From NCBI RefSeq assembly GCF_034676545.1, contig NZ_JAUCBZ010000015.1, positions 527,001 through 591,000 of the forward strand: a DNA stretch of 64,000 nt, written 5' to 3'. This DNA comes from Pararhodobacter sp. (GTDB lineage: Bacteria; Pseudomonadota; Alphaproteobacteria; Rhodobacterales; Rhodobacteraceae). Made by a program: the position numbers and the translations under genes. Under the pieces are notes generated by a model. It had not been told where the DNA came from. It saw nothing but the letters and a program-made list of their open reading frames with translations, and searched no databases. Shown piece by piece: positions 44,340 through 53,240 of this stretch. Every line of letters starts with the position of its first letter. The first letter of the stretch is position 1.

Positions 44340-44360
44340 GGCCGGACCAAAGGCCCGGCC
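44340..44360 (-). terminator. Terminator-like hairpin after secB
   Basis: Nine-bp stem with one mismatch (44340-44348 with 44352-44360) and a 3-nt loop, 22 nt beyond the secB stop; on the minus strand it is followed by GTTTGCTATTTT. Confidence 0.6.
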
Positions 44361-44381
44361 ATTGCACCTGTTTCTGATCGC

Positions 44382-44906
44382 TCAGGACGCGGGCGCAGCC
44401 CCTTTTTCCGCTTGCTGCTGGCGCATGGCCAATTGCTGACGATACATCGCCATGAAATCAATCATGTCGAGGTTCAGCGGCGGGAATCCACCATCGCGGG
44501 TCATGTCGCTGATGATCCGGCGCGCGAAGGGGAAAACAATTCGCGGGCACTCAATCAACAGGAACGGATGCATCTGATCCTGTGGCACCCCGTCGATCAT
44601 GAAGATCGCGCCGTATTCCAACTCTGCCAGATACAGCGTCGCGCCGGTCTCTTTGTTCTTGGATTCGACGCGGTATTTGCTGATCACTTCATAGTGATTC
44701 TCCGCGCCTTCCTTCTTTTTCGCATCAAGGCTCACCTGAACCTGAATGTCGGGCTGGGTGGTTGGCAGCTTGCCATCGCCCCGCACGACTGCGTTCTCAA
44801 ATGACAGATCGCGCACGAACTGCGCCAATACCTGAAACTTCACCTGCGGCGCTTCGCTGGGTTGCGCACCGTTCTTCGGCGCGGCCCCGTTGCCATTCTC
44901 GGCCAT
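44382..44906 (-). CDS. secB: Protein-export chaperone SecB
   Basis: 174 residues. FVRDLSFENAV near residues 30-40, NHYEVISKYRVESKN, LYLAELEYGAIFMI and ECPRIVFPFARRIISDMTRDGGFPPL are all typical SecB segments. It holds preproteins unfolded and delivers them to SecA. Slightly long N-terminal tail (Asn/Gly/Ala-rich), as in other Rhodobacteraceae. Single gene. Confidence 0.95.
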   Translation of the reverse strand: MAENGNGAAPKNGAQPSEAPQVKFQVLAQFVRDLSFENAVVRGDGKLPTTQPDIQVQVSLDAKKKEGAENHYEVISKYRVESKNKETGATLYLAELEYGAIFMIDGVPQDQMHPFLLIECPRIVFPFARRIISDMTRDGGFPPLNLDMIDFMAMYRQQLAMRQQQAEKGAAPAS

Positions 44907-44964
44907 GGAATTCTCCTGATTGTCTTGTGTCCTGGTGCGGTTCTAACAGGTGCGTCCAACCGCC

Positions 44965-45423
44965 TCAATGCCCACGAGAATCGTCGATGCGATGATCAGG
45001 GTCGGCGGGGTCACGGCGCGGCTCACGCACCTCGAACTCGCCCTCGATAATGTCGTCGCGCTGATAAACCTGCCCCGTCGCCACCGTCGCCCGCACGCTG
45101 ATGCCCCGGATCAAGGCGCGTTGCAGCGGCGGAATCAACAACAGCAGACCAATCGTATCGGTCAGAAATCCCGGCAGGATCAGCAGCAAACCCGCGACGA
45201 CCCGAAACGCGCCCTGTGCCAGGAACGTGCCCGCATCCACCCTCATCCCGCCTTGCATCATGGCGACCGCGCGCGCCTTCTGGCCGCGCAAAATCGTGAT
45301 CCCCAGCAGGGCACCCAGGATAATAATCGCCAGCGTCGTGACGACGCCCAATTGCGAACCGATCAAAATAAACAGCGCAATTTCGATCAACGGAAGGGCG
45401 ACAAAGAGCAGCAGAACGGGCAA
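44965..45423 (-). CDS. fxsA: FxsA family membrane protein (TTG start)
   Basis: 152 residues when started at the TTG at 45423, which follows GAGG by 10 nt and yields the family opening PVLLLFVALPLIEIALFILI; the ATG-started frame further upstream adds a Cys/His-rich segment unlike the family. Three to four membrane helices are followed by a charged tail (GEFEVREPRRDPADPDH). FxsA is a cytoplasmic-membrane protein that, in E. coli, interferes with F-plasmid exclusion of phage T7 when overproduced; its normal role is unclear. Divergent from the Tim44-like gene. Confidence 0.85.
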   Translation of the reverse strand: MPVLLLFVALPLIEIALFILIGSQLGVVTTLAIIILGALLGITILRGQKARAVAMMQGGMRVDAGTFLAQGAFRVVAGLLLILPGFLTDTIGLLLLIPPLQRALIRGISVRATVATGQVYQRDDIIEGEFEVREPRRDPADPDHRIDDSRGH

Positions 45424-45528
45424 GGGCGAGATTCCTCGGTGGTGATGTGGTAGACTTGCGGGCTTGTGCACCCTACATAAGCATCGAACGCTTGAAACCA
45501 AGCCTGAGATTTCCCCTCGAGGACACTT

Positions 45529-46188
45529 ATGGACTCCGCCGTGATACAATTACTCGTTTTGGCCGGCATTGCGGTCTTTCTGATCCTGAAGCTGCGCAAT
45601 GCGCTGGGCACGCGGGATGGCTATGAACGCCCGCCCGTGCCGTCGTCTGGTTCCGGCCCGACCCCGCGACAGGGGTTTGAGGTGATTCAAGGGGGCGAAG
45701 ACCATGATATCACCGATCATGTGCCCGCAAACTCTGAGTCGGCCAAGGCCCTGGCAGAGATGAAGCGCATTGAACCCAACTTCAATGTCAGTGAGTTTCT
45801 GGGCGGCGCGCGCGGTGCTTATGAAATGATCCTGATGGGGTTCGAAAACGGCGAGCTTGACGATCTGGTGCCGTTCCTGTCGCGCGATGTCTTTGAAAGC
45901 TTCGATGAAGTCGTGCAGCTGCGCGAGCGTGAAGGTCTGAGCGTCGAGGCGAATTTTGTCGGGTTGCGCGAATTGTCGCTGACCGAGGCGACGCTTGACC
46001 CAAATACCCGCGAGGCCCAAATCACGATTCGCTTTGTCGGTGAGCTGACCTCGGTGATCCGCGACCGCGCGGGCGCGATTGTCGAAGGCGACGCCAATAC
46101 GATCAAGCAGCAGCGCGATATCTGGACATTCGCCCGCGTGATGGGGTCCGACAACCCCAACTGGCGCTTGGTCGGAACCGAAGACTAA
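45529..46188 (+). CDS. Tim44/TimA-family protein
   Basis: 219 residues. An N-terminal membrane helix (AVIQLLVLAGIAVFLILKL), a short flexible stretch, then a Tim44-like domain (about 85-219) with FLGGARGAYEMILMGFENGEL, LVPFLSRDVFESFDEVV and RDIWTFARVMGSDNPNWRLV. This is the bacterial TimA/Tim44 protein common in alphaproteobacteria, related to the mitochondrial import adaptor and thought to support a membrane-bound chaperone or division step. It is followed 36 nt later by the Smr gene. Confidence 0.88.
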   Translation: MDSAVIQLLVLAGIAVFLILKLRNALGTRDGYERPPVPSSGSGPTPRQGFEVIQGGEDHDITDHVPANSESAKALAEMKRIEPNFNVSEFLGGARGAYEMILMGFENGELDDLVPFLSRDVFESFDEVVQLREREGLSVEANFVGLRELSLTEATLDPNTREAQITIRFVGELTSVIRDRAGAIVEGDANTIKQQRDIWTFARVMGSDNPNWRLVGTED

Positions 46189-46224
46189 CCGTGTTGAGCC
46201 GGGGATGAGGCAAGGAGATCACGA

Positions 46225-46848
46225 ATGCCTCGTCGCCGGCTGACAGAAGAGGAACGCGAGCTTTGGCTTCGCGTCGCGCGCACTGCAACACGGCTGCAGC
46301 CCTCGCCGGACCCACGGGCCGATACCCGCACCAGCCCGGTTCCCGATCCGCAGGCCAAAGCCCCGACACCTGCCGCGAGACCCGTGGCGCCCTTGCCGCA
46401 GAGCTTTGTCAGGCCCAGCGCGACAAAACCCATTGCACCGCGTATCCGCGTCGACCTTGCAAAACCCGTCGGCGAGCATCTGGCGCAACAGCCAGTGCGC
46501 ATGGATCGTGGGCTGCACAAGACCATGATGCGCGGCAAGCTGGAACCCGAGGCCCGGATCGATCTGCACGGCATGACCGTCGCGCAAGCACACAGCGCCT
46601 TGCAAGGATTCATCCTGTCGGCCCACGCGCGCGGAGTGCGGTTGGTCCTGGTGATCACCGGAAAAGGCCGCACCAAGGGCCGTGATCATGTCGCACCCAT
46701 GCCCTCGCGTGCCGGGGTCCTGAAACACGAAGTGCCGCAGTGGTTGCGAATGGCGCCGCTGTCCGCCGTGGTCATGGAATTGCGCGAATCGCACCGCAGC
46801 CACGGCGGTACGGGCGCGTATTATGTATATCTGCGCAAGCGACGCTGA
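46225..46848 (+). CDS. Smr/MutS-domain protein
   Basis: 207 residues: a Pro-rich basic N-terminus (about 1-85) and a C-terminal Smr domain with RIDLHGMTVAQAHSALQGFI, the LVITGKGRTKG loop and HGGTGAYYVYLRK at the end. Smr domains cleave or bind nucleic acids in repair and ribosome rescue. The DLHG motif needed for nuclease activity is present. It ends one base before the convergent hydrolase gene. Confidence 0.88.
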   Translation: MPRRRLTEEERELWLRVARTATRLQPSPDPRADTRTSPVPDPQAKAPTPAARPVAPLPQSFVRPSATKPIAPRIRVDLAKPVGEHLAQQPVRMDRGLHKTMMRGKLEPEARIDLHGMTVAQAHSALQGFILSAHARGVRLVLVITGKGRTKGRDHVAPMPSRAGVLKHEVPQWLRMAPLSAVVMELRESHRSHGGTGAYYVYLRKRR

Positions 46849-46849
46849 T

Positions 46850-48010
46850 TTATTCGGTCGTGGTCGCAGCGCTGGCCGAGCCGGGGCGCAACCACCACGG
46901 AATGACGCGACGCGCGCCCGAGTCCGTCAAAGGCTGCAAGATGATCTGCGTGCTGTTTTGCAACGTCAAAATCGTCGCGGGCAGCAGGGGCAAGGACCCG
47001 GACGCCTCATCGGACAGAGCGGTATTCACCGACTGCATCTGATCCAGCAAACCAATCAACGCCGGCGATGATCCCACCGTGAAATGCCCGCCACCCCTGC
47101 TGAACGCGCTGACGTCCAGCAAGGTGACATTCAGCCCCTCGACCGGCGTCGCATCGGGGATATTCCCCAACCGGGCTGTCTCTCCGGTCAACCGCGCCGA
47201 CAAGGTCAGAACCCGGTCCCGTTGCGAGGTGATGATCACGAATGGTTCGGGCAGAGTGCCAATCGCCTCGACCTGCTGGCGGAACAATTGCACGTCCACA
47301 TCGGGCGAAATCAGGAAAACGCCACCGATTGACGCCATCGTCGGATCATGGGTCAGGGCCATCTGCCGCAGCGCCTCCATCACCAGATGCGAGCCCATCG
47401 AATGCGCCATCACAATGATCCGGCGCGGACCGGCTGCGCGAACTTGCTGCAACATCTGAATCAAGCCGTCGCGCGCAAACAACGCGCTGTCGCGATCATG
47501 CGCATAGGCCAAGGGTGCGCCCAAGGAGGGCCACGAATAATGCATCAAGACGCCCGGTATGCGCAGGTCATTGGCGAATTGTGCGGTTCGGTAAACGCCC
47601 TCGATGAAGGCAGTGTTGAAGCCATGCACAAAGATCACCGCCTCGCGTTCGGCGGCGGGCAGTTGCGCAAGATTGGCCCGTACGGCGCCTTGAAACTGCA
47701 ACTCGCTCAGAACTTCGGCACTGGCCAGCATGAAATGCTCTTCGGGCAGCGCGGGGCTGTGCTCTCGCGGGCGTGGAACCTCGCCCAATTCGCGATTTGG
47801 CGGGATCGAAACGGTGTAGCGGCCATAGGACACGTCGAAGGAACGCTCCCAGCCCGGCACGGGTTGATTCGGGTCAGGCGAGCGCGTCGTTGCCACCAAC
47901 ACAGGGCGCAAAATGGCACCCGGAGCCGGTGGACCCTGCACGAAATCCACTTGCTCACGCACGGCGCAGGCCGTCAGAATCGTCAAGAAGAAGAACAATG
48001 CGAGGCGCAT
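46850..48010 (-). CDS. DUF900-type alpha/beta hydrolase lipoprotein
   Basis: 386 residues from the ATG at 48010; a lipoprotein signal follows at once (LALFFFLTILTACAV, Cys of the lipobox near residue 15). The body is an alpha/beta hydrolase of the DUF900 type: VIFVHGFNTAFIEGV, then MAHSMGSHLVMEAL with the nucleophile serine, ISPDVDVQLF with the acid, and GGGHFTVGS with the histidine. Probably a membrane-attached esterase or lipase of unknown substrate. It faces ilvA divergently. Confidence 0.82.
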   Translation of the reverse strand: MRLALFFFLTILTACAVREQVDFVQGPPAPGAILRPVLVATTRSPDPNQPVPGWERSFDVSYGRYTVSIPPNRELGEVPRPREHSPALPEEHFMLASAEVLSELQFQGAVRANLAQLPAAEREAVIFVHGFNTAFIEGVYRTAQFANDLRIPGVLMHYSWPSLGAPLAYAHDRDSALFARDGLIQMLQQVRAAGPRRIIVMAHSMGSHLVMEALRQMALTHDPTMASIGGVFLISPDVDVQLFRQQVEAIGTLPEPFVIITSQRDRVLTLSARLTGETARLGNIPDATPVEGLNVTLLDVSAFSRGGGHFTVGSSPALIGLLDQMQSVNTALSDEASGSLPLLPATILTLQNSTQIILQPLTDSGARRVIPWWLRPGSASAATTTE

Positions 48011-48125
48011 GACGGTTTCCAGTCGGCAATTTCCATCGTAATACACCAGCATTGCCGCCAACGTCAGGGGCATGATCATCACATGCGCGACTTTTCCCCG
48101 ACCTCACGCCGCGCCAAGGGGCTTC

Positions 48126-49373
48126 ATGCAAGACATCATTCAATCTGCCCGAACCGCCACGCTGGAACTGCGCGCGCTCTTTGAGCCGACGCCCTTGCAG
48201 CGCAATGAGCACCTCTCTGCACGCTATGACGCCGACATCTGGCTCAAGCGCGAAGATCTGTCACCGGTGCGTTCCTACAAGATTCGCGGCGCGTTCAATG
48301 CCATGCGCAAAGTGCTTCTTGAGAAGCCGGACCAAGAGACCTTTGTCTGTGCCAGTGCCGGCAATCACGCCCAGGGTGTTGCGTTCGCCTGTCGCCATTT
48401 CGGGCGGCGCGGCGTCATCTTCATGCCGGTCACGACGCCACGACAAAAGATCGACAAAACGCAGATGTTCGGCGGCGAATCGATCGAAATCCGCCTGGTT
48501 GGTGACTATTTCGATCATTCCTTGGCCGCCGCGCAGGCGTTTTGTGACAAGGTCGGCGGTCACTTCTTGTCGCCTTTCGACGATGACGACGTGATCGAAG
48601 GACAATCGAGTGTCGCCGTCGAGATCCTGGACCAACTGGGAAAAGCGCCCGATATGATTGTCCTGCCGGTCGGCGGCGGTGGCCTGGCGGCCGGCGTTTG
48701 TGCGTATTTCGCGCAGCTCGGTGCGCACACGGAATTCCGGTTCGTCGAACCGGTCGGCGGGCCCAGCCTGACAGCCGCACTGACCGCCGGTGAGCCGGTG
48801 ACCTTGTCGCGCGTCGACAGCTTTGTCGACGGGGCGGCCGTGGCGCGAATCGGTGCGCGCCCGTTTCAGGCGCTCGCGGATATCGATGTGAACGCCGTGT
48901 ATTTGGCCCCCGAAGACCGTATCTGCGTGACGATCCTCGAGATGTTGAACGTCGAAGGCATTGTCCTCGAACCTGCGGGCGCGCTGTCCATCGACGTGCT
49001 TGTCGATCTCGCCGATGACATTCGCGGCAAAACCGTTGTCTGCCTGACCTCAGGCGGCAATTTCGATTTCGAGCGCCTGCCGGAAGTCAAGGAACGTGCC
49101 CTGCGGTTTTCCGGGCAAAAGAAATACTTCATCCTGCGCTTGCCGCAACGTCCCGGTGCCTTGCGTGATTTTCTGGAGCTGCTGGGTCCTGACGATGACA
49201 TCGCGCGCTTCGAGTATCTGAAAAAATCGGCCCGGAATTTCGGTTCGGTCCTGATTGGCATCGAAACCCTGTCGTCAGCCAATTTTGACGCACTTTTCAA
49301 GCGTATGCGCGAGGCGGGGTTCAACTATCGCGATATCACCGGTGATGAAGCCCTGGAGAGCTTTCTGGTATAA
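48126..49373 (+). CDS. ilvA: Threonine dehydratase (threonine ammonia-lyase)
   Basis: 415 residues from the ATG at 48126 (AAGGGG upstream). Fold-type II PLP enzyme: SPVRSYKIRGAFNAM holds the Schiff-base lysine near residue 55, SAGNHAQGVAF binds the cofactor phosphate region, and GGGGLAAG follows. The C-terminal third (about 325-415) is an ACT-like regulatory domain with RLPQRPGALRDFLELLGP. It makes 2-oxobutanoate from threonine, the entry to isoleucine synthesis, and is probably feedback-regulated. Length suits the shorter single-ACT type. Confidence 0.93.
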   Translation: MQDIIQSARTATLELRALFEPTPLQRNEHLSARYDADIWLKREDLSPVRSYKIRGAFNAMRKVLLEKPDQETFVCASAGNHAQGVAFACRHFGRRGVIFMPVTTPRQKIDKTQMFGGESIEIRLVGDYFDHSLAAAQAFCDKVGGHFLSPFDDDDVIEGQSSVAVEILDQLGKAPDMIVLPVGGGGLAAGVCAYFAQLGAHTEFRFVEPVGGPSLTAALTAGEPVTLSRVDSFVDGAAVARIGARPFQALADIDVNAVYLAPEDRICVTILEMLNVEGIVLEPAGALSIDVLVDLADDIRGKTVVCLTSGGNFDFERLPEVKERALRFSGQKKYFILRLPQRPGALRDFLELLGPDDDIARFEYLKKSARNFGSVLIGIETLSSANFDALFKRMREAGFNYRDITGDEALESFLV

Positions 49374-49384
49374 CCTGCGCGCAC

Positions 49385-49711
49385 TTACGCCGCACGTTGC
49401 TGCAACCCCGCCTGAAACTCCTGCAGCGAGGTTTTATAGCATGTGGCAACAGCCGCCAGATCGATCGCCTCGATCTGGCCTTTCTCCGCTTGGAGTTCGC
49501 CATCACTGCACAGCGCTGCAAATTGCGTAAAGCCCAGGTTCAACGCAGCCCCTTTGAGGAAGTGCAATCCCGCCGCCAAGCTGTCTGGCGACGCGCAAGT
49601 CCCAAGCTTGGCGACACCTTCTTCCACTTCTTCCAGAAAAACCGTAACGACCTCATCGAACCCGTCGGCCATATCGTCTTTCAGCTCTTCCACATGCGAC
49701 CAGTCGATCAT
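49385..49711 (-). CDS. Hpt-domain phosphotransfer protein
   Basis: 108 residues, all one four-helix Hpt domain. The phosphorylatable His50 lies in the canonical LHFLKGAALNLGF motif, and the acidic helix DEVVTVFLEEVEEGVAKL precedes it. Stand-alone Hpt proteins pass phosphoryl groups between a hybrid kinase and a response regulator. It is divergent, 150 nt away, from a receiver-PP2C phosphatase gene, which is a plausible partner. Confidence 0.88.
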   Translation of the reverse strand: MIDWSHVEELKDDMADGFDEVVTVFLEEVEEGVAKLGTCASPDSLAAGLHFLKGAALNLGFTQFAALCSDGELQAEKGQIEAIDLAAVATCYKTSLQEFQAGLQQRAA

Positions 49712-49861
49712 CCTTGCCTCCGATGGCTTGTCTCTCCATGATCCTACGCAACCCTTAAGCGAATGTTATCTTGAAAAACTGAATGAAAACAATTCGCGAT
49801 TTTATGTTTTCTTAAGGCGCAGCAGCGAAACACTGGAAAGGTGTTCAATTAAAGGTGCTGC

Positions 49862-51151
49862 GTGCCGTTTCCCGTGTCCCCCTCTGTTCCTGAATTGCCA
49901 ATGATTGATCCGACCACGATTGATCAGGCGATTCGTCACGTTTTGGTTGTCGATGATTCCCGCGCGCAGCGTATGCTTGTCACTGCAGGGCTGCGAAGCT
50001 GGGGATTCACCGTGCATCAGGCAGCGTCCGGCGCCGAGGCGCTGGACCTGTGCAGCAAGATCGAGATCGATTTGATCCTGTCGGACTGGATGATGCCCGG
50101 CATGACCGGGATTGAGTTTTGTCGGCTTTTGCGACAGCAGCACACGGATCGCTACGTCTATTTCATTTTGCTGACCTCCAAATCAGACAAAGCCGCCGTT
50201 GCCGAAGGGTTGGAGGTTGGGGCCGATGATTTCCTGGCCAAACCGGTCGATAGCGGCGAATTGCGCGCCCGGATCAAGGCCGGTGAACGGGTCCTGGCAA
50301 TGGAGCGGATGCTGCGCGGCAACAACGCGTTGCTCACCGAAACCTTCGTCAAACTCCGTCAGCTTTATGACTCGCTCGACCGCGATCTGGTGGATGCCCG
50401 AAAACTTCAACAATCGCTGATCCGTGAGCGGCATCACCGGTATCCGGAAGGGGCGATCAGCTTGATCCTGCATCCATCGGGTCATGTTGGTGGCGATATG
50501 GTCGGTTTCTTCGAGATCACGCCGGATCTGACCGGGTTTTATGCCTTCGACGTCAGTGGCCATGGGGTAACCTCGGCGCTGATGACGGCGCGTCTGTCCG
50601 GGCTTTTGTCGGGGTCATCGTCTGATCAGAATATCGCGATTGCGCGTGGGCCTGATGGGCAAACGGGCCGCCCCCCGGCAGAGGTCGCCGCAACCATGAA
50701 CCGGGTGATGTTGTCCGAAATCCAGACGGATCGCTATGTCACACTCGCCTATGCCGAATTGAACCGCGCAACAGGACATGTCCGCATGGTTCAGGCCGGG
50801 CATCCGCACCCGGTCGTTCAATACGCCGATGGCAGCAGCAAATTGCTGGGCGAAGGGGGGCTTCCCGTCGGGCTGTTCGATGGCGCCGAGTACACGGAAT
50901 TTCAAACCTGTCTGAAACCGGGCGAGCGCCTGTTGCTGGTGTCTGACGGCGTCACCGAATGTCCGGACCCTGCGGGCGAAGAACTGGGGCATGAAGGGCT
51001 GGAGCGCATGCTGCAACACCTGTCACCGTTGCGCGGAAATTCGCTCCTGGATGCTTTGATGTGGGAGCTCGCACGATGGCATGCCTCCGAGGAGTTTCCA
51101 GATGATATCAGCTGCGCGCTTTTTGAATATGACGGCCCACGCGCATCGTGA
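49862..51151 (+). CDS. Response regulator with PP2C-type phosphatase output (RbaY-like)
   Basis: 429 residues from the GTG at 49862 (AAAGG upstream; an ATG at 49901 is the alternative). Receiver domain at about 25-145 with Asp31/Asp32, phosphoacceptor Asp75 (LSDWMMPG) and a KP motif near 122; a short coiled linker; then a SpoIIE/PP2C domain at about 195-425 with GGDMVGFF, DVSGHGVTSAL, LVSDGVTE and FPDDI metal sites. Such proteins dephosphorylate an anti-anti-sigma factor in partner-switching systems; the same architecture is found in RbaY of Rhodobacter capsulatus, which affects gene transfer agent output. The partner STAS and kinase genes are not here. Confidence 0.88.
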   Translation: MPFPVSPSVPELPMIDPTTIDQAIRHVLVVDDSRAQRMLVTAGLRSWGFTVHQAASGAEALDLCSKIEIDLILSDWMMPGMTGIEFCRLLRQQHTDRYVYFILLTSKSDKAAVAEGLEVGADDFLAKPVDSGELRARIKAGERVLAMERMLRGNNALLTETFVKLRQLYDSLDRDLVDARKLQQSLIRERHHRYPEGAISLILHPSGHVGGDMVGFFEITPDLTGFYAFDVSGHGVTSALMTARLSGLLSGSSSDQNIAIARGPDGQTGRPPAEVAATMNRVMLSEIQTDRYVTLAYAELNRATGHVRMVQAGHPHPVVQYADGSSKLLGEGGLPVGLFDGAEYTEFQTCLKPGERLLLVSDGVTECPDPAGEELGHEGLERMLQHLSPLRGNSLLDALMWELARWHASEEFPDDISCALFEYDGPRAS

Positions 51152-51230
51152 CACACCCCGCATCGCAGCCAGGGTCAGGCGCATGGTCGCAATCGCGCTT
51201 TCGGGTATTGCGGGAACCAGAGCATCGGCC

Positions 51231-52007
51231 CTAGTCCCGCTTTGCTGCAAGCTTTTCCTCGATGGCCCGCAGCCGCGCGATGACTTCGTCACGGTAGACA
51301 TCCGTGCGCGCATCCGATTCCTGCCCATGGGCTTCTTGCATCGAATTCACAATCAAACCGACCAACAGGTTCACCACGGCAAAGGTTGTCACCATGATGA
51401 ACGGGATGAAGAACAACCACGCGCTGGGAAATTCCGCCATCACCGGGCGTACGATCCCCATCGACCAGCTCTCCAGCGTCATGATCTGAAACAAGGTATA
51501 GGCCGACGCACCCAGACTGCCGAACCATTCGGGGAAAGCCTCGGCAAAGAGCTTGGTCGCCATGACCGCGCCGATATAGAAAATCATCGCCATCAGCAAA
51601 AACACCGAGCCCATGCCCGGCACGGCACGCACGAACCCCTCGACCACACGCCGGAGCGCCGGCGCAACCGAGACCACCCGCAGCAACCGGAGGATCCGCA
51701 GCGCACGCAAGACACCAAAGCTATGCGCCCCGGGGACCAAGGCGATGCCGACAATCGTCAGGTCGAAAAGGTTCCAGCCGGATCTGAAAAACCCACCGCG
51801 TTGCGCATAGATTTTCAGGGAAAGCTCCAGGACGAACACCGCAAGGCAGGCGGTATCGAGCGCGATGATCACCGCGCCAGCCGTTGCCATCACGCCTGGC
51901 GATGTCTCGAGACCCAGGATCAGCGCGTTGAACACGATGACGCCCAGAATGCCATATCGGACACTGGGCAAAGCCAGGAAATTTGTTACTCGGTCGCGCA
52001 GTGTCAT
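51231..52007 (-). CDS. Voltage-gated sodium channel, NavBac type
   Basis: 258 residues, six membrane segments. S4 lies at about 100-121 with spaced arginines (RALRILRLLRVV), the pore has the selectivity filter TLESW at 177-181, and S6 is LFFIPFIMVTTFAVVNLLVGL followed by a C-terminal coiled coil (about 225-258). The filter matches NaChBac-type prokaryotic sodium channels, which assemble as tetramers. It lies downstream of the RNA methyltransferase, 15 nt away and same strand. Physiological role in the host not known, possibly pH or motility linked. Confidence 0.92.
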   Translation of the reverse strand: MTLRDRVTNFLALPSVRYGILGVIVFNALILGLETSPGVMATAGAVIIALDTACLAVFVLELSLKIYAQRGGFFRSGWNLFDLTIVGIALVPGAHSFGVLRALRILRLLRVVSVAPALRRVVEGFVRAVPGMGSVFLLMAMIFYIGAVMATKLFAEAFPEWFGSLGASAYTLFQIMTLESWSMGIVRPVMAEFPSAWLFFIPFIMVTTFAVVNLLVGLIVNSMQEAHGQESDARTDVYRDEVIARLRAIEEKLAAKRD

Positions 52008-52022
52008 ATTGGCCCTCGATTT

Positions 52023-53240
52023 TCAGCCGATATGGGCGTGCGTAAACCTCGCGGCAAGCTCTACATGCGCGGACCAGCGAAATTGATCGACAACTTGCAC
52101 CCAATCCAGACGATAACCGGCCTGCACCAACGCCCGCGCATCGCGTGCAAACGTCACGGGGTTGCAAGAGACGGCGGCAATCACGGGCACTTTGGCGCGG
52201 ATGATCTCGGCGATCTGCGCCTCGGCTCCGGCGCGTGGCGGGTCGATCACGACGGCGTCGAATTTCGCCAGCTCGTCCGGCAGCAAGGGGCGACGAAACA
52301 GGTCGCGGATTTCCGTGGTCACGCGTTTGAGCCCCGGCGCCATTCGCCAGCCAAGATCAAGCGAGTCCAGCATAGCGCCCAGGCCCTCAACGGCGAGAAC
52401 CTCGGCGGTTTCGGCCAAGGGCAAGGAAAACGTCCCGCAGCCCGCGAATAAATCGACGACATGGCGCGCGTCACCAACCGCCTCTTTGACGGCCGCCTGC
52501 AACGCGGCCTCGCCTTGTGGCGTCGCTTGCAAAAACGCGCCGGCGGGTGGCGAAACCAGCGCGCGACCCATGCGAAGTGTCGGGGGTTCTTGCTGCAACA
52601 AGACCTCGCCGTCCCACGCCAATCGCGCCAAACCGTGCCGCCCCGCGATCTGCGGCAACGCCATGCGCAAAGCCGTATCCAGCGGTTTGCCGCCGGTCAC
52701 CGAAACCTCGACCCCTTGGGTGAAGGCGGTGATGGTCAGCTTCATCTCGCCGTTGCGTGAGCCCCCCTCGATCACCATGTCCTCGAGCGCCGGGATCACC
52801 GCCAACAACGCCGGGTCCAGCACTTGGCAGGCGGGAATTGCCGTGACCGTGTCCGAGGCGCGGGCGTGGAATCCGACCAACGCCCCGGATTTCAACCGCC
52901 GCCCCGCCAAGGTCGCGCGACGGCGACTGTTGGGCGGCGAGGTCAGGATCGGACGCAGCGGAGCCTCCAACCCTTGTGCAGACAGGGCTTGGCGCACCAC
53001 ATCTTGTTTCCAATCGGCCACAAAACCATCAGAGGCGTGCAGCAACGCACAGCCACCGCAGGCTTTGTAATGCCGACACGGCGCGCTGACCCGGTGCACC
53101 GAGGGTGTCAAGATTTTCGGCTGAGGGATGCGCCCCGCGTTGATAGCGCCGTCGATTTCCTCGCCGGGCAGCGTCCGCGGCACCGTGATCCCGTCGACGA
53201 CCCCTTCGGCGCGCAGGGTCAGGCGCTCAATGATCATCAT
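52023..53240 (-). CDS. Class I SAM-dependent RNA (uracil-C5) methyltransferase, RumA/TrmA family
   Basis: 405 residues from the ATG at 53240. A cluster of cysteines near residues 56-65 (CRHYKACGGCALLH) suggests a 4Fe-4S site as in RlmD. The SAM motif VVDLFAGCGTFSLPLA (about 280-295), FDAVVIDPPRAG and AAVSCNP (catalytic Cys) are intact. It methylates C5 of uridine in 23S rRNA or tRNA; which position cannot be told. The TRAM domain of RlmD seems shortened. Its start overlaps the stop of a 35-codon ORF. Confidence 0.9.
   Translation of the reverse strand: MMIIERLTLRAEGVVDGITVPRTLPGEEIDGAINAGRIPQPKILTPSVHRVSAPCRHYKACGGCALLHASDGFVADWKQDVVRQALSAQGLEAPLRPILTSPPNSRRRATLAGRRLKSGALVGFHARASDTVTAIPACQVLDPALLAVIPALEDMVIEGGSRNGEMKLTITAFTQGVEVSVTGGKPLDTALRMALPQIAGRHGLARLAWDGEVLLQQEPPTLRMGRALVSPPAGAFLQATPQGEAALQAAVKEAVGDARHVVDLFAGCGTFSLPLAETAEVLAVEGLGAMLDSLDLGWRMAPGLKRVTTEIRDLFRRPLLPDELAKFDAVVIDPPRAGAEAQIAEIIRAKVPVIAAVSCNPVTFARDARALVQAGYRLDWVQVVDQFRWSAHVELAARFTHAHIG

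Noticed and set aside
49747..49819. CCTTAAG / CTTAAGG pair in the Hpt-phosphatase intergenic region
   Set aside because: Seven-base arms about 60 bp apart are likely by chance in an AT-rich promoter region.
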